From Candidatus Syntropharchaeum sp. (lineage in GTDB: Archaea; Halobacteriota; Syntropharchaeia; Syntropharchaeales; Syntropharchaeaceae), in the NCBI GenBank assembly GCA_026134025.1, contig JAOQII010000006.1, forward strand, positions 1-60,738: DNA of 60,738 nucleotides, given 5' to 3'. Numbering within the stretch: position 1 is the first letter of the stretch; each line of letters begins with the position of its first letter. The notes below the pieces were generated by a model. That model saw only the letters and a list, made by a program, of their open reading frames with translations. It did not search any database and was not told the DNA's origin. This document shows, one piece after another, positions 47,485 through 57,050 of this stretch. Position numbers and translations under genes: made by a program.

Positions 47485-48615
47485 TCAGGGAATATACACA
47501 TACTCAGCATTTCTGCAAGGAGCTTCATAGACACTATGATATACATCCATATGCTTCCTGGCTATAATATCCCATCTTAGATTACTTTTAACATACTTCC
47601 TTATGTTACTGGAAAGATATGCAGCATATTTATCATCTTCGAGTATACGAGATATCGAATCGATATATTCATCATCGCTTGTAGCAATAATTCCACCTCC
47701 GCTCTTCTCAGCTATGTTCTTAAACGAATCGAGGTCAGATGCTACAAAAGGTTTCTTAAATGCCATGACCTGTGTCAGCATGCCACTCTGAGCTCCAGCA
47801 GTATAAGGAAATGGCACGACATCTGCTGCTGAGATTATTGTATCGAATGTTTTTTGAGGAAATTGACCACAAAAAACCTTAATGTTATCTCTCACAGGCG
47901 AGCGGTCTATCTCATCAAAGAAATTATTTCTCTCTTCACTATACTCCACCATCCTCATCTTACTGGCAACTACAAGTGTGGCTTCAGGAACTCGCTTTAC
48001 AATCTCGGGGAATATCTTAACGATCCTTGAAAATCCTTTGGTTGGTCTGAAATATCCTGGGAGCAGGACGACTTTCTTCCCCGATAAACCCAGGATGTCC
48101 TTTGCATCTTTAACTGGTTCAAGGTCTCTTACCCCATGTGGGATGACAAAGATAGGTTCATAATTATCAAACGTTGACCTTATAACCTCCCGCTGATACT
48201 CCTCATGCACAATAACAGCGTCGCTTCCCCTTATCAGAGGATCCAAGATTATTTTGTGTTCCCTGGGAATATCTCTGTAGATGGTATGAATGGTTGTAAC
48301 GACCGGTACTCCTCCTATTCGCAAGCTGTATAGAAGAGGGATGATGTTCACCCCGAATCTTGGACCATAGAGACCGAATTCATGCTGAATATGGACAACA
48401 TCCGGCGTAAACCTGGTCAGCACATTGAATATTCTATCAGCAAGATCCGGATCACTGCTGTTGAATGTTCCAAAGACGTTCTCACCTCTGCAACCATGCT
48501 GGGATACCACATATATCTCATTCGATTCTGCTCTTAGTGGCTCTACCAGATTACTGCAATATGTGGCGATTCCACATTCTATTGGGGGGTATGTAGAAAC
48601 AAAGCATATCCTCAT
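47485..48615 (-). CDS. GT4-family glycosyltransferase
   Basis: The 376-residue GT-B protein opens with RICFVSTYPPIECGIATYCS, has VVHIQHEFGLYGP, VVLLPGYFRPTKGFSRIVKI at the domain junction and PYTAGAQSGMLTQVMAFKKP in the nucleotide-sugar region, where the usual acidic residue is replaced by a glutamine-containing loop. The adjacent GH130 gene suggests a mannose-type substrate. It starts one base after the GH130 stop on the minus strand. Confidence 0.85.
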   Translation of the reverse strand: MRICFVSTYPPIECGIATYCSNLVEPLRAESNEIYVVSQHGCRGENVFGTFNSSDPDLADRIFNVLTRFTPDVVHIQHEFGLYGPRFGVNIIPLLYSLRIGGVPVVTTIHTIYRDIPREHKIILDPLIRGSDAVIVHEEYQREVIRSTFDNYEPIFVIPHGVRDLEPVKDAKDILGLSGKKVVLLPGYFRPTKGFSRIVKIFPEIVKRVPEATLVVASKMRMVEYSEERNNFFDEIDRSPVRDNIKVFCGQFPQKTFDTIISAADVVPFPYTAGAQSGMLTQVMAFKKPFVASDLDSFKNIAEKSGGGIIATSDDEYIDSISRILEDDKYAAYLSSNIRKYVKSNLRWDIIARKHMDVYHSVYEAPCRNAEYVYIP

Positions 48616-48616
48616 A

Positions 48617-49570
48617 TCAATCTTCCCGACCTACAGATCTAAGTAAGTCTTCTATTCTAACCCATCCAAGGCAGATACTGGTATCTGCAGCACCATAATA
48701 TATATTAACCACGCCCCTATCATAGTCAATATTTCCTTCTTCATCTTTATCATAGTTCACTATAACACCGCATGTAAATACAACATTGGAAACATCACCC
48801 ACTCTTTCATAAAATTCAAATGGCGATAAAATCGGTCTCGATGAACGACCTATTAATTTTGATGGATCATTCAGGTCAAAGAGTGCACACCCCAGCCGAT
48901 ATATGCTTCCACTTGCGGTATTTTTGACACCATGGTAGATCTCCAGCCATCCCTTCGTTGTTCTAAAAGGAGTGGCACCGGCCCCCAGTCTGTCTCCATC
49001 CCAGTAGCCAGGTCTGGTCGTCATCACGGCCTTGGCATTCCCCCAGTAGATCAGATCCTTGGAATATGAGATCCACATGTTAGCACGACTGCTTGTAACC
49101 GGGCGATCCAGGCGCACAAAGTATCCATTGAACTTCTCAGGAAATAGCGCGGCATCCTTATTATCAGGCTCGGATATGAGTCCCATTCTTTCAAATTTGA
49201 CAAAATCCTTTGTTTTTGCTATCGCCAGTCTTGGACTGTGCTCTGAATATGCTGTATATACGATATAATATGTATCATCGATCTTCGTTATTCTTGGATC
49301 TTCTATCCCCCGCTTCTCGTACGTTTTGTAGGGTTCTTCATTTGATGGAAACATAACTGGCTTTTTTTGTATTGAAAAATGAATGCCATCATGGCTTTCA
49401 GCCAGCACAAATACAGATCTGCCCGATAACGTCTCAACCCGCAAGAGGAGAATATACTTATCTTTGTACATCGTGGCGCCCGCATTAAAAACGGTATTGC
49501 ATGGAAACGGTATGTCAATAAGCGTGATAATAGGGTTCTGTTTATACCTTTCAACAATATCGTAAGACAT
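48617..49570 (-). CDS. GH130 family glycoside phosphorylase
   Basis: GH130 enzymes phosphorolyse or synthesise beta-mannosides. The 317 residues show the five-blade propeller repeats and the catalytic Asp 91 in KRGIEDPRITKIDD, plus NAGATMYKDKYILLLRVE and PGYWDGDRLGAGATPFRTTK. Together with the GT4 gene it forms a two-gene operon likely to make or turn over a mannan-like glycan or to modify surface glycans. Confidence 0.88.
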   Translation of the reverse strand: MSYDIVERYKQNPIITLIDIPFPCNTVFNAGATMYKDKYILLLRVETLSGRSVFVLAESHDGIHFSIQKKPVMFPSNEEPYKTYEKRGIEDPRITKIDDTYYIVYTAYSEHSPRLAIAKTKDFVKFERMGLISEPDNKDAALFPEKFNGYFVRLDRPVTSSRANMWISYSKDLIYWGNAKAVMTTRPGYWDGDRLGAGATPFRTTKGWLEIYHGVKNTASGSIYRLGCALFDLNDPSKLIGRSSRPILSPFEFYERVGDVSNVVFTCGVIVNYDKDEEGNIDYDRGVVNIYYGAADTSICLGWVRIEDLLRSVGRED

Positions 49571-49669
49571 GCTTTTGCCCCTTTTTAATTATATCAATCT
49601 CAGTATTTAAAAAGGATGTGGTGGAGGTGTATCAGCTATATGTGGAATAATTGGTATGAAATCCATGAT

Positions 49670-50458
49670 CTAAAGAACGATCGATCGCAGATCACTCCAC
49701 GCATTCTCAATCAGATTAAGTAACTCTGGTAGGATCTTCAATACAAAATAAGCGATTATGATGAGCGCGATTGTTGATCCAATCTTTGCAAGGATGTTGT
49801 GGGCAACATAGAAGCTACCAAGTCCGAACCAGCCGTCAAACCACCCATTCCCATACGCCACAATGACAAAGATATTTCTGATGATATTGAGCGCGAATAT
49901 CACAGGTATCGATACGAGAAAAGCCGCAACCTTCCGTTCAGGTGGTGCCCTGATACCGAATATAACCCCGATGAATAACGCCATCGACTCGATCGCCGTA
50001 CACCCGAGTATCAACCGAACATGGTGATCGTTAAAGTAGATATAGGGATCATCAAGGATCATCCTGACCCCGAAGACCGTCCTTGCAATGTCGGTGATGG
50101 TGTGCGTGTTCAGCGAGATTAAGGCATCGTGGAGGGCTGGGATTTCTGCAAATGGGAAGTAAAAGATACATGCAATCGTGGTTACACGGGTTAAAAGTAA
50201 TAACGACTCCTTATGCACTGTCATGAATGAGAATGCTAAACATAAGCAGAATATCGCCATTGCGAATGTCAGAAATGCATTGAACGGATCGAGACCCTCG
50301 ATATATTTGGATGGCTGCATGAACCAGTGAATCGAGAAAACGATCCAGCCAAACCCTGCAATGATGGCCTGACCTCTTGTATCATGTCCTGAATATAAGA
50401 AAGAGATTATAAATAATGTTAAAGCAACCCAGAGGGCGTAACCATAGTAGCTATACAT
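49670..50458 (-). CDS. artA: Archaeosortase (exosortase family)
   Basis: Archaeosortases cut C-terminal sorting signals of surface proteins and link them to lipid. The ATG at 50458 gives 262 residues with about eight membrane helices and the conserved catalytic residues C153 (LGCTAIESM), R194 (NIIRNIF) and H220 (YVAHNIL). The frame is open further upstream to 50506, but that start lies deeper in orc1. It overlaps orc1 by eight bases. No obvious PGF-CTERM substrate was seen in the window. Confidence 0.85.
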   Translation of the reverse strand: MYSYYGYALWVALTLFIISFLYSGHDTRGQAIIAGFGWIVFSIHWFMQPSKYIEGLDPFNAFLTFAMAIFCLCLAFSFMTVHKESLLLLTRVTTIACIFYFPFAEIPALHDALISLNTHTITDIARTVFGVRMILDDPYIYFNDHHVRLILGCTAIESMALFIGVIFGIRAPPERKVAAFLVSIPVIFALNIIRNIFVIVAYGNGWFDGWFGLGSFYVAHNILAKIGSTIALIIIAYFVLKILPELLNLIENAWSDLRSIVL

Positions 50459-51692
50459 CCCACTCCTCACCCAACGTCCGCTGGCGTGATTGTGTATAGC
50501 TATCAAGTACCTTGAGCCGCAGATCAGATGTGATGATCGATCTTACCACATTCTGTGGGACCATCATCGAGATCTCCTTTGTTCTTCCATACCTTCCCTT
50601 GTTCACGATCTTCGTCGAGATAATCCCGAGCATATCAAGTTCTGAGATGAGATCCGTCACCCTCCGCTGGGTTAGGGGGCTCATACCTGTAGCTCTACAG
50701 CAATTCAGGTACGCACGATAGACCTCGCCTGTTGTAAGGTGTGGTTTTCCGCCTGTTGACATCACGCTGTAGAGTACGAGTTTCGAATGGGTTGGGAGCG
50801 TCGCAAGAATTTCCTTTATCCTGTCAGACTCGATCTTTGTCTGTGCCTGCCGTACATGTTCCTCCTCCACATTTGCCTTACCAGATCGTTCTGCGATCTC
50901 ACCCGCAACTCTCAGCAGATCGAGTGCACGTCGTGCATCCCCATGTTCATTCGCTGCAAATGCCGCACAGAGAGGTATCACCGAGTCCCCGAGAACGCCC
51001 TGTTCAAACCCAATCTCTGCCCGCTCGCCCAGAATATCTACAAGCTGTGTAGCATCGTACGGTGGAAAGAGAAGCTCCTCCTCGCCGAGTGATGACTTTA
51101 TACGCGGATCGAGAAACTCCCTGAACTGAAGGTTATTCGAGATCCCGATTATGCTGATCTTTGCACGTTTTAGATCAGAATTGATTCTCAGCAGGTTGTA
51201 TAAGACCTCGTCCCCCTTTTTCACGAGTCTGTCGATCTCATCAAGGATCACGATTATGATCTGCTCGTTTTCATCGATCGTTGCTTTGAACTCTGCATAG
51301 ACCTGATCGGTTGGCCACCCGGTCATCGGGACATCTTTATCGAATAGACGGGCAAGATAGGCGATGATACGATATTGTGTATCTATGATGCCCCCATTTA
51401 TATAAACAACCGAGCATTTATATCCCTGTTCTGCAGCGACCTGCTCAAGTTGCCGTCCAACAAAATTTGCGCATGCCGTCTTTCCTGTACCTGTCTTCCC
51501 ATATATCATGATATTCGATGGCGTCTCACCTCGCAAAGCTGAGACAAGGATATATGCCATTGCTTTTATCTGATCTTCACGATGGGGGAGGTGGTCTGGG
51601 GTGTAGGTAGATCTCAAAACTTCTTTATCTTTGAATACAGGTTTCACTTCCAGAAGTCCTGTAAAGATCGCACCCAACATCTCTGCTTCCAT
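50451..51692 (-). CDS. cdc6: Origin recognition protein Orc1/Cdc6
   Basis: Orc1/Cdc6 binds origin ORB sequences and loads the MCM helicase. The 413 residues have Walker A GKTGTGKT at 65-72, Walker B IIIVILDE at 145-152 followed by IDRL, sensor 1 IIGISNN, sensor 2 GDARRALDLLR and a C-terminal winged helix. The upstream region 51693-52024 holds an ORB-like element and AT-rich DNA, so the gene probably lies at its own origin. Confidence 0.95.
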   Translation of the reverse strand: MEAEMLGAIFTGLLEVKPVFKDKEVLRSTYTPDHLPHREDQIKAMAYILVSALRGETPSNIMIYGKTGTGKTACANFVGRQLEQVAAEQGYKCSVVYINGGIIDTQYRIIAYLARLFDKDVPMTGWPTDQVYAEFKATIDENEQIIIVILDEIDRLVKKGDEVLYNLLRINSDLKRAKISIIGISNNLQFREFLDPRIKSSLGEEELLFPPYDATQLVDILGERAEIGFEQGVLGDSVIPLCAAFAANEHGDARRALDLLRVAGEIAERSGKANVEEEHVRQAQTKIESDRIKEILATLPTHSKLVLYSVMSTGGKPHLTTGEVYRAYLNCCRATGMSPLTQRRVTDLISELDMLGIISTKIVNKGRYGRTKEISMMVPQNVVRSIITSDLRLKVLDSYTQSRQRTLGEEWDV

Positions 51693-52024
51693 TCTTTCCG
51701 CCTCACTTCTACCATCACATATCCTATCTAAATAGCTTTTGGTTGAGACCCCTTTATTTCCACTCCAGATCGCACGATAAAAAACGCATAAAAAGGAATA
51801 TAATCTGATAAAAAAGGAGGTAAGGGCTTATTTTGCATTCATTAAAAATTTGATCCGGGAAATTGCGTTAACTTACAAAAACTAACATATAAAAATTTAA
51901 AATACCAAAATATTACTTAATATTAGTATCGCCAGATCAAACAACTTTTTCGGTTATATGACGGGATGCGTTAATTCATCGATGAGAAACAAAGCTTTAA
52001 ACAACTCCTTTCCTTTATCTATTC
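51693..52024. other. Probable chromosomal replication origin (oriC)
   Basis: This 332-base gap lies between orc1 and the divergent carS. At 51749-51768 CCCCTTTATTTCCACTCCAG closely matches, in reverse, the archaeal ORB element (consensus around CTCCAGTGGAAACAAAGGGG). The stretch 51864-51945 is almost pure A/T and could be the duplex-unwinding element. A second strong ORB was not found by eye. The promoters of orc1 and carS must also be here. Confidence 0.6.
51749..51768 (-). promoter_or_regulatory. ORB-like origin recognition box
   Basis: Read on the minus strand: CTGGAGTGGAAATAAAGGGG. The GTGGAAA core and the downstream G-run of the archaeal origin recognition box are both kept. It lies 57 bases upstream of the orc1 start. 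Confidence 0.6.
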
Positions 52025-52558
52025 ATGCTCGAATCGCTCATCTCAACGGTACTTGTATCCCTATGGTTGATCCTGCCAGCATACGTTGCGAACGCATCAC
52101 CTGTAATTTTCGGTGGTGGAAAACCCCTCGATCATGGACTGACAATCGGTGGCAAACGCCTCCTCGGGGATGGTAAAACGTACCGTGGTTTTGTAGCTGG
52201 CATAGCTTTGGGGGTATTGATTGGGCTTGTGCAGAACCAGATTGCACCTTTAATCGCCACTCCAACCTTTCCATTTGCTGTTTTAATCCTCCTGTCGACA
52301 GGCGCACTTCTTGGGGATTTGGTCGAGAGCGCGATCAAACGGCGAATCGGCATGGAGCGTGGGGCGCACTTCTTTCCACTCGATCAACTCGACTTTCTAA
52401 TTGGTGCATTGTTCTTTCTGTGGTTATTTGCACAGACCTGGTTCAGTGAGCACTTCACCCTCCCTGTCATCATCACACTCCTCATCCTCACGCCACTTGT
52501 TCACATCCTGGCAAATGTGATTGGATACGTCATAGGTAAGAAGGATGTGCCATGGTAA
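52025..52558 (+). CDS. carS: CDP-archaeol synthase CarS
   Basis: CarS activates archaetidic precursor with CTP in archaeal phospholipid synthesis. The 177-residue membrane protein has YVANASPVIFGGGKPLDHGL, RLLGDGKTYRGF and GDLVESAIKRRIGMERG with the acidic catalytic motif, then FFPLDQLDFLIGAL. Length and about five helices fit the family. It is divergent from orc1. Confidence 0.93.
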   Translation: MLESLISTVLVSLWLILPAYVANASPVIFGGGKPLDHGLTIGGKRLLGDGKTYRGFVAGIALGVLIGLVQNQIAPLIATPTFPFAVLILLSTGALLGDLVESAIKRRIGMERGAHFFPLDQLDFLIGALFFLWLFAQTWFSEHFTLPVIITLLILTPLVHILANVIGYVIGKKDVPW

Positions 52559-52597
52559 AGGTAAGATTTAATAGAAGCTTAAGATGAATAATCTTGC

Positions 52598-54250
52598 ATG
52601 CTCACAAATCCAAAGATGCCACTCGACATCCTTCAGGGTGAGGCAGAGAAGACCGATGGCGAAGAGATTCAGGCGAGTATCTTCGCGGTCGCGAAGGAGT
52701 TCTCAGACTTTATGGCATCAACGCTCGGACCTCAGAGCCTGCACAAGCTGATCGTTGAGCAGGATCGGTGGGCGTATATCATAACAAGTGATGGTGAGAC
52801 GATCCTCCAGCGCTTCGATCTCATGCAGTTCAAGGCGAAGCATCCTGTTGCACGGCTCATGGTCGAGTTATCAAAGACACAGGACTACGATCTCGGAGAT
52901 GGGACGACATCAACAGTTGTTCTTGCAGGAAATCTCCTGAGGGAGGCTGAGAAGCTCATATCAATTGGCCTTCATCCAAACACGGTCGCAGCTGGTTACA
53001 AATTTGCCCTGAAACGTGCGCTTATACATGCGAGAGAACTTGCATCACCTGCAACGAGCGAGGATCTTTTCAGGGTTGCGATGACCGCCCTTGATACAAA
53101 ATATGCGACCGTATCGAAGGAACCGCTCTCAAGAATGGTCGTTGATGCCGTTATGAAAGTTTCAGACGGAGGCAGGACGCGGGCAGATCCAAAGGATATT
53201 CATGTGGTGAAACGAAAAGGCACAGGTGTCTTTAACTCAACGCTCTTTCATGGATTTATCATTGAAAAGTCGATGCTCAATGAATCGATGCCAGAACGGA
53301 TGGAAGCAGCGAAAATCGCTGTTATAGATCTCCCGTTAACGGTGAAACGCTATGCAGGGATTTTTGGAGACAATCCACTCTATGAAATTGAGATAAAAGA
53401 TATTGAAGGGCTGAAAATTCACAGGGAAGAGGAGAAAGGCATCCTTATGCGTATGTTTTCAAAACTCAAAAATGTGGGCGCCGATTGTGTCATATCGAGG
53501 AAGCTGATCGACCCAAGGGTTGGAAGATGGATGGCAGATGCAGGGATCATTGGCGTTCAGGGAATTCCATCCAGGGATGATCTCAAGCGGCTATCACGTG
53601 CGGTCGGTGCGAATATAATATCTGATCTCGATACGATAAGCTCAAATGATCTCGGATCTGCAAATTTGGTTGAGGTGAAGAAATATCCCAATAAAGAGAC
53701 CCTGATCTTTATCGAAAACGAGGCTGCAGGGACTGTCACGATCCTGCTCAGAGGTGGAGCTCATCACGTACTCTCTGAGGTTGAACGAGCGATGAAGGAT
53801 GCCGTTCACTCTACATCAAGCGCCCTGAACGATGGAGGAATACTCCCTGCAGGCGGGGCATGTGAGGTTTACATCGCAGCCCGTCTCAAGAAAGATGCCC
53901 TCGCTTTGGGTGATAAGCGCCAGCTTGCTGTAGAGGCTTTTGCAACCGCGCTTGAAGGGATACCCCGTACGCTCGTTAGAAACAGTGGACTGGATCAGAT
54001 AAAGCTGATCATGGATTTGAGGCGTGAACAGAATGAGAATGGGAGTAATTACGGCTTTGATGCCAATAGCAGACAGATACGGGATATGAAAGAGGCCGGG
54101 ATCATCGAACCACTCTCGATCAAGGAATCGATATACAAAGGCGCTTTTGAGACCGCAGACATCCTCCTTCGATCTGAATCGATCATAACGGGAATGGTCT
54201 TTGAATCAAGGATCGAGTCAGAACTAAAAAAGAAGAATGGTGAGAAATAA
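52598..54250 (+). CDS. Group II chaperonin (thermosome-like) subunit, divergent A
   Basis: Thermosomes fold proteins in eight-membered double rings. The 550-residue protein has the chaperonin layout: STLGPQSLHKLIVE (41-54; usual TLGPKGMDK), TSDGETIL (63-70; usual TNDGATIL), GDGTTS (100-105), apical domain, then MKDAVHSTSSALNDGG, which keeps the aspartate matching the catalytic Asp of the family, and PAGGACEV (usual PGGGA.E). It is clearly diverged from ordinary thermosome subunits but could still hydrolyse ATP. The partner gene starts directly after its stop. Confidence 0.9.
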   Translation: MLTNPKMPLDILQGEAEKTDGEEIQASIFAVAKEFSDFMASTLGPQSLHKLIVEQDRWAYIITSDGETILQRFDLMQFKAKHPVARLMVELSKTQDYDLGDGTTSTVVLAGNLLREAEKLISIGLHPNTVAAGYKFALKRALIHARELASPATSEDLFRVAMTALDTKYATVSKEPLSRMVVDAVMKVSDGGRTRADPKDIHVVKRKGTGVFNSTLFHGFIIEKSMLNESMPERMEAAKIAVIDLPLTVKRYAGIFGDNPLYEIEIKDIEGLKIHREEEKGILMRMFSKLKNVGADCVISRKLIDPRVGRWMADAGIIGVQGIPSRDDLKRLSRAVGANIISDLDTISSNDLGSANLVEVKKYPNKETLIFIENEAAGTVTILLRGGAHHVLSEVERAMKDAVHSTSSALNDGGILPAGGACEVYIAARLKKDALALGDKRQLAVEAFATALEGIPRTLVRNSGLDQIKLIMDLRREQNENGSNYGFDANSRQIRDMKEAGIIEPLSIKESIYKGAFETADILLRSESIITGMVFESRIESELKKKNGEK

Positions 54251-55876
54251 ATGAAAGAGGAACTCAAGCTCGACTCACTCCTGAATGTCGATATAAAGAA
54301 GGAGCGGTTGAGCGGTGAAACTGCACGTGAGAGCTGTATGGTTGCAGCAACCCTCATCGCAAAGAGCTTCTCATCACAGCTTGGACCGAAAGGCTTATTC
54401 AAGTTGCTTTCAGAGGAGGCGAGACCGCTTTTCATAAGCAGGGACGCCCATTCACTGATTACAGGGCTTATGCTCGAACATCCTGCCGCAAAGCTCATGG
54501 TTGAGCTTCTCGATGCACAGGATAGAGAGGTGGGGGACGGCAACACATCAACGATAATACTCGCAGGAGAGTTGATTTCACGGGCAAACACACTCATAGA
54601 CGAGGGTTTAAGCCCGATAACCATCATAGAAGGATACAGGATGGCAGCAGAGCGCGCTGAAGAGATCCTGAATGAGCTTGCAGCCCCTATACCAAGAGAT
54701 GATCTTATCAAGGTTGTAAACACATCGCTCAAGGATTATAAAGGCGATTGGATCAGTAAGAAGATCGTGGAGATGGTCTCTGGGATTAAAGAGCAGTTTG
54801 GAGAGGTTGATCTCGATCGTATCGCGATTCATGCGATCGAAGGAGGAGGAATCGATGATTCATTCGTGGTTAAGGGTTCAACCCTCTTTGGCTGGGCGCT
54901 TCCAAGTTCAAAGAAGCGGGTTGAGGGGGCAAAGATAGCCATACTCGAGAAGCCGCTTGAGATCAACATGGGAGAGATGGTCAGCGGGATGCGGTTCAAG
55001 GATTCGAAGGAATTATCTCGGTGTTTTCATGAGGAAGAGGAACTTCTACGAGCGATGGTCAATCGTCTCATCCATGTGGGTGCGAATGTTGTGATCTCGA
55101 TGGGTAGTATAGACGTCAGGGCGCAGGGAATGCTCACCCAGAAAGGGGTATTTATAACGCATCATTACCCTGAGTATCATGATCTGCGCCACCTGGCAAG
55201 GGCAACAGGCGCAAAGTTTGTCAACGATATTTTCTCGATCTCACCCGACGATCTCGGCGAGGCTGAACTTGTCGAAGAGCGGCGGATGGCTGAAGAGGAT
55301 ATGATCATCATCGATGGCTGCAAAAATGGTTCTTCAACGCTGATCGTGAGGGGGGGGTCAAAGCAGCTTGCGGATGAGTACAAGCGGATCGTACACACCG
55401 CCATCTCAAGCCTCGCGAAGACGCTGGATGATATGCGGGCAGTTCCAGGTGGTGGCGCGATCGAGATTGAACTTGCAAAACAGATAAGAGCATGGGCGGT
55501 TACGGTAAGATCAAAGAGGCAGTTTGCGATAGAGGCGTTTGCCAGATCGCTTGAGACGATTCCAAAAGCGCTTGCAACGAACGCAGGGCTTGATCAGGTC
55601 GAGATATTAACCGAACTCAGGCGATTACACGAAAAGAACCCAGCGATGGGGCTTTATATCGCAGAGGATCTGGCATATATCGATGATACACTAAAACACG
55701 GCGTGATAGATCCTTTTGTTGTTAAACGGCAGATGATACATGGCGCTCTTGAAGCCGCGGAGCTTATAATACTTGTTGATGGTATCCTGCAGGATAAATC
55801 ACGAGAGAGTAAGCTTGAAGAGTCCGAAGCGATCAAGAAGGTCGCAGCGGATGATGAAGAGGAGCTTCCTGCGTAA
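54251..55876 (+). CDS. Group II chaperonin subunit, divergent B, probably ATPase-deficient
   Basis: This 541-residue protein is chaperonin-like throughout (QLGPKG at 43-48, VPGGGAIEIELAKQ, LETIPKALATNAGLD), yet the nucleotide motifs are altered: SRDAHSLI at 63-70 in place of TNDGATIL, GDGNTS at 95-100 in place of GDGTT, and VHTAISSLAKTL where the family has a catalytic Asp (HDAL). It thus probably binds or hydrolyses ATP poorly and may serve as a structural or regulatory subunit of a mixed ring with its neighbour. It ends one base before cfbE. Confidence 0.88.
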   Translation: MKEELKLDSLLNVDIKKERLSGETARESCMVAATLIAKSFSSQLGPKGLFKLLSEEARPLFISRDAHSLITGLMLEHPAAKLMVELLDAQDREVGDGNTSTIILAGELISRANTLIDEGLSPITIIEGYRMAAERAEEILNELAAPIPRDDLIKVVNTSLKDYKGDWISKKIVEMVSGIKEQFGEVDLDRIAIHAIEGGGIDDSFVVKGSTLFGWALPSSKKRVEGAKIAILEKPLEINMGEMVSGMRFKDSKELSRCFHEEEELLRAMVNRLIHVGANVVISMGSIDVRAQGMLTQKGVFITHHYPEYHDLRHLARATGAKFVNDIFSISPDDLGEAELVEERRMAEEDMIIIDGCKNGSSTLIVRGGSKQLADEYKRIVHTAISSLAKTLDDMRAVPGGGAIEIELAKQIRAWAVTVRSKRQFAIEAFARSLETIPKALATNAGLDQVEILTELRRLHEKNPAMGLYIAEDLAYIDDTLKHGVIDPFVVKRQMIHGALEAAELIILVDGILQDKSRESKLEESEAIKKVAADDEEELPA

Positions 55877-55877
55877 G

Positions 55878-57050
55878 ATGTTCGCAGAGAAAAAGACACT
55901 CGTCGTTGATCTGACACACGGAGGAAGAACGCTTGGAAGGATGATCGAGGGGTATCCTGGTGCAGAAGTCATCCTCTATGATCTCTATGGTGCGGATAAG
56001 GGATCACGGATACCTGATTTTGATCTCTGCGTATCACCTGTCCACTCACCGGTAATGAACCCGATCCTTGAGGGGGATGATCGTGTAATCTCCCATCACC
56101 GTGCGGTCGGATACATCCTGAAGTCATTCAAAGATAGCACTGGTTGCAGGATCGTTGAAGTTACCGGTACGAGGGGTAAGACCTCTGTGGCGATGATCCT
56201 GAAGTATATCCTGACCCCAGGTCTGCGAGTGTTATCATCGACAAGTTCTGGTCTTGATTATACAGATCGTGAAGGTACAATTCTTCTAAAGGAACGGGGG
56301 AGTATCACACCCTCGCACGCGCTTGATGCGATGGAGATCGCCAAAGAGAGGGGTTTAACGGTTGATATCGCACTTTTTGAGGTCTCACTCGGGTTCACAG
56401 GTGCTGCGGATCTCAACATCTTAACATCGCTTGAAGGGGACTACCCAATCGCGGGTGGTAAGCTAAGCGCCACGGCTGCAAAGCGGTTTACGATGAGGGG
56501 TCTTGATGTGATTGAGAAAGGTGTTATTGAAGCAGAAAATTCAAGATTATTCGGGAGAAGACAGCAGGAAAACCTGAGCCTTGCCTGTCTGGCTGCCTCA
56601 AAGCTCGGGGTATCAGAACGTGCGATAAAAAATCGTGTATCGAACCTCAGCCAGGTGAGATCGAGGATGGAAGTTGTAAAAAGCGGGGACTGGGTTGTTA
56701 TAGACGATAGGAACCCAGCTTCTGATGCTTTTAACCTACAAAGTGGAATCGATGAGATAATGGAGATGGAAGGTGATCGGATCGTATTAATCGGGGGTTC
56801 AAGGAGGAGTAACTGTTCACAGATCGATCTTGAGGCGATCATCGGTGTTCTTGATCGCTACAGGGACAGGGTCACATTCTACCTATACGGTGAGATCGGG
56901 GAGGATCTTACAGCGTGTGGGCTTGAGCATCCGTTTTTAGCCTGGGAGACTGATGATGAGGTGCTTGAGAATGTCAGAGCACGTTCAGATGAAAATAAGG
57001 GGGTCATACTCCTTGCTGGAAGACCGATGGAGGGATGGAGATGGAGATAG
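55878..57050 (+). CDS. cfbE: Coenzyme F430 synthetase CfbE (Mur-ligase family)
   Basis: CfbE closes the last step of coenzyme F430 synthesis, the nickel cofactor of methyl-coenzyme M reductase. The 390-residue Mur-ligase-like protein has the P-loop VTGTRGKTSVA (97-103), a SPSHALDAMEIA region and the C-terminal domain with MEVVKSGDWVVIDDRNP. The frame opens at 55773, but that part overlaps the chaperonin; the ATG at 55878 is right after its stop and gives the normal size. Overlaps cfbD by 16 bases. Confidence 0.9.
   Translation: MFAEKKTLVVDLTHGGRTLGRMIEGYPGAEVILYDLYGADKGSRIPDFDLCVSPVHSPVMNPILEGDDRVISHHRAVGYILKSFKDSTGCRIVEVTGTRGKTSVAMILKYILTPGLRVLSSTSSGLDYTDREGTILLKERGSITPSHALDAMEIAKERGLTVDIALFEVSLGFTGAADLNILTSLEGDYPIAGGKLSATAAKRFTMRGLDVIEKGVIEAENSRLFGRRQQENLSLACLAASKLGVSERAIKNRVSNLSQVRSRMEVVKSGDWVVIDDRNPASDAFNLQSGIDEIMEMEGDRIVLIGGSRRSNCSQIDLEAIIGVLDRYRDRVTFYLYGEIGEDLTACGLEHPFLAWETDDEVLENVRARSDENKGVILLAGRPMEGWRWR

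Noticed and set aside
54049-54732. 227-residue minus-strand ORF opposite the chaperonin genes
   Set aside because: Serine-rich shadow of two real genes; no family features.
55773-55877. TTG start giving a longer CfbE
   Set aside because: The added residues lie inside the chaperonin gene in another frame and are arginine- and serine-rich noise; ATG 55878 gives the usual length.
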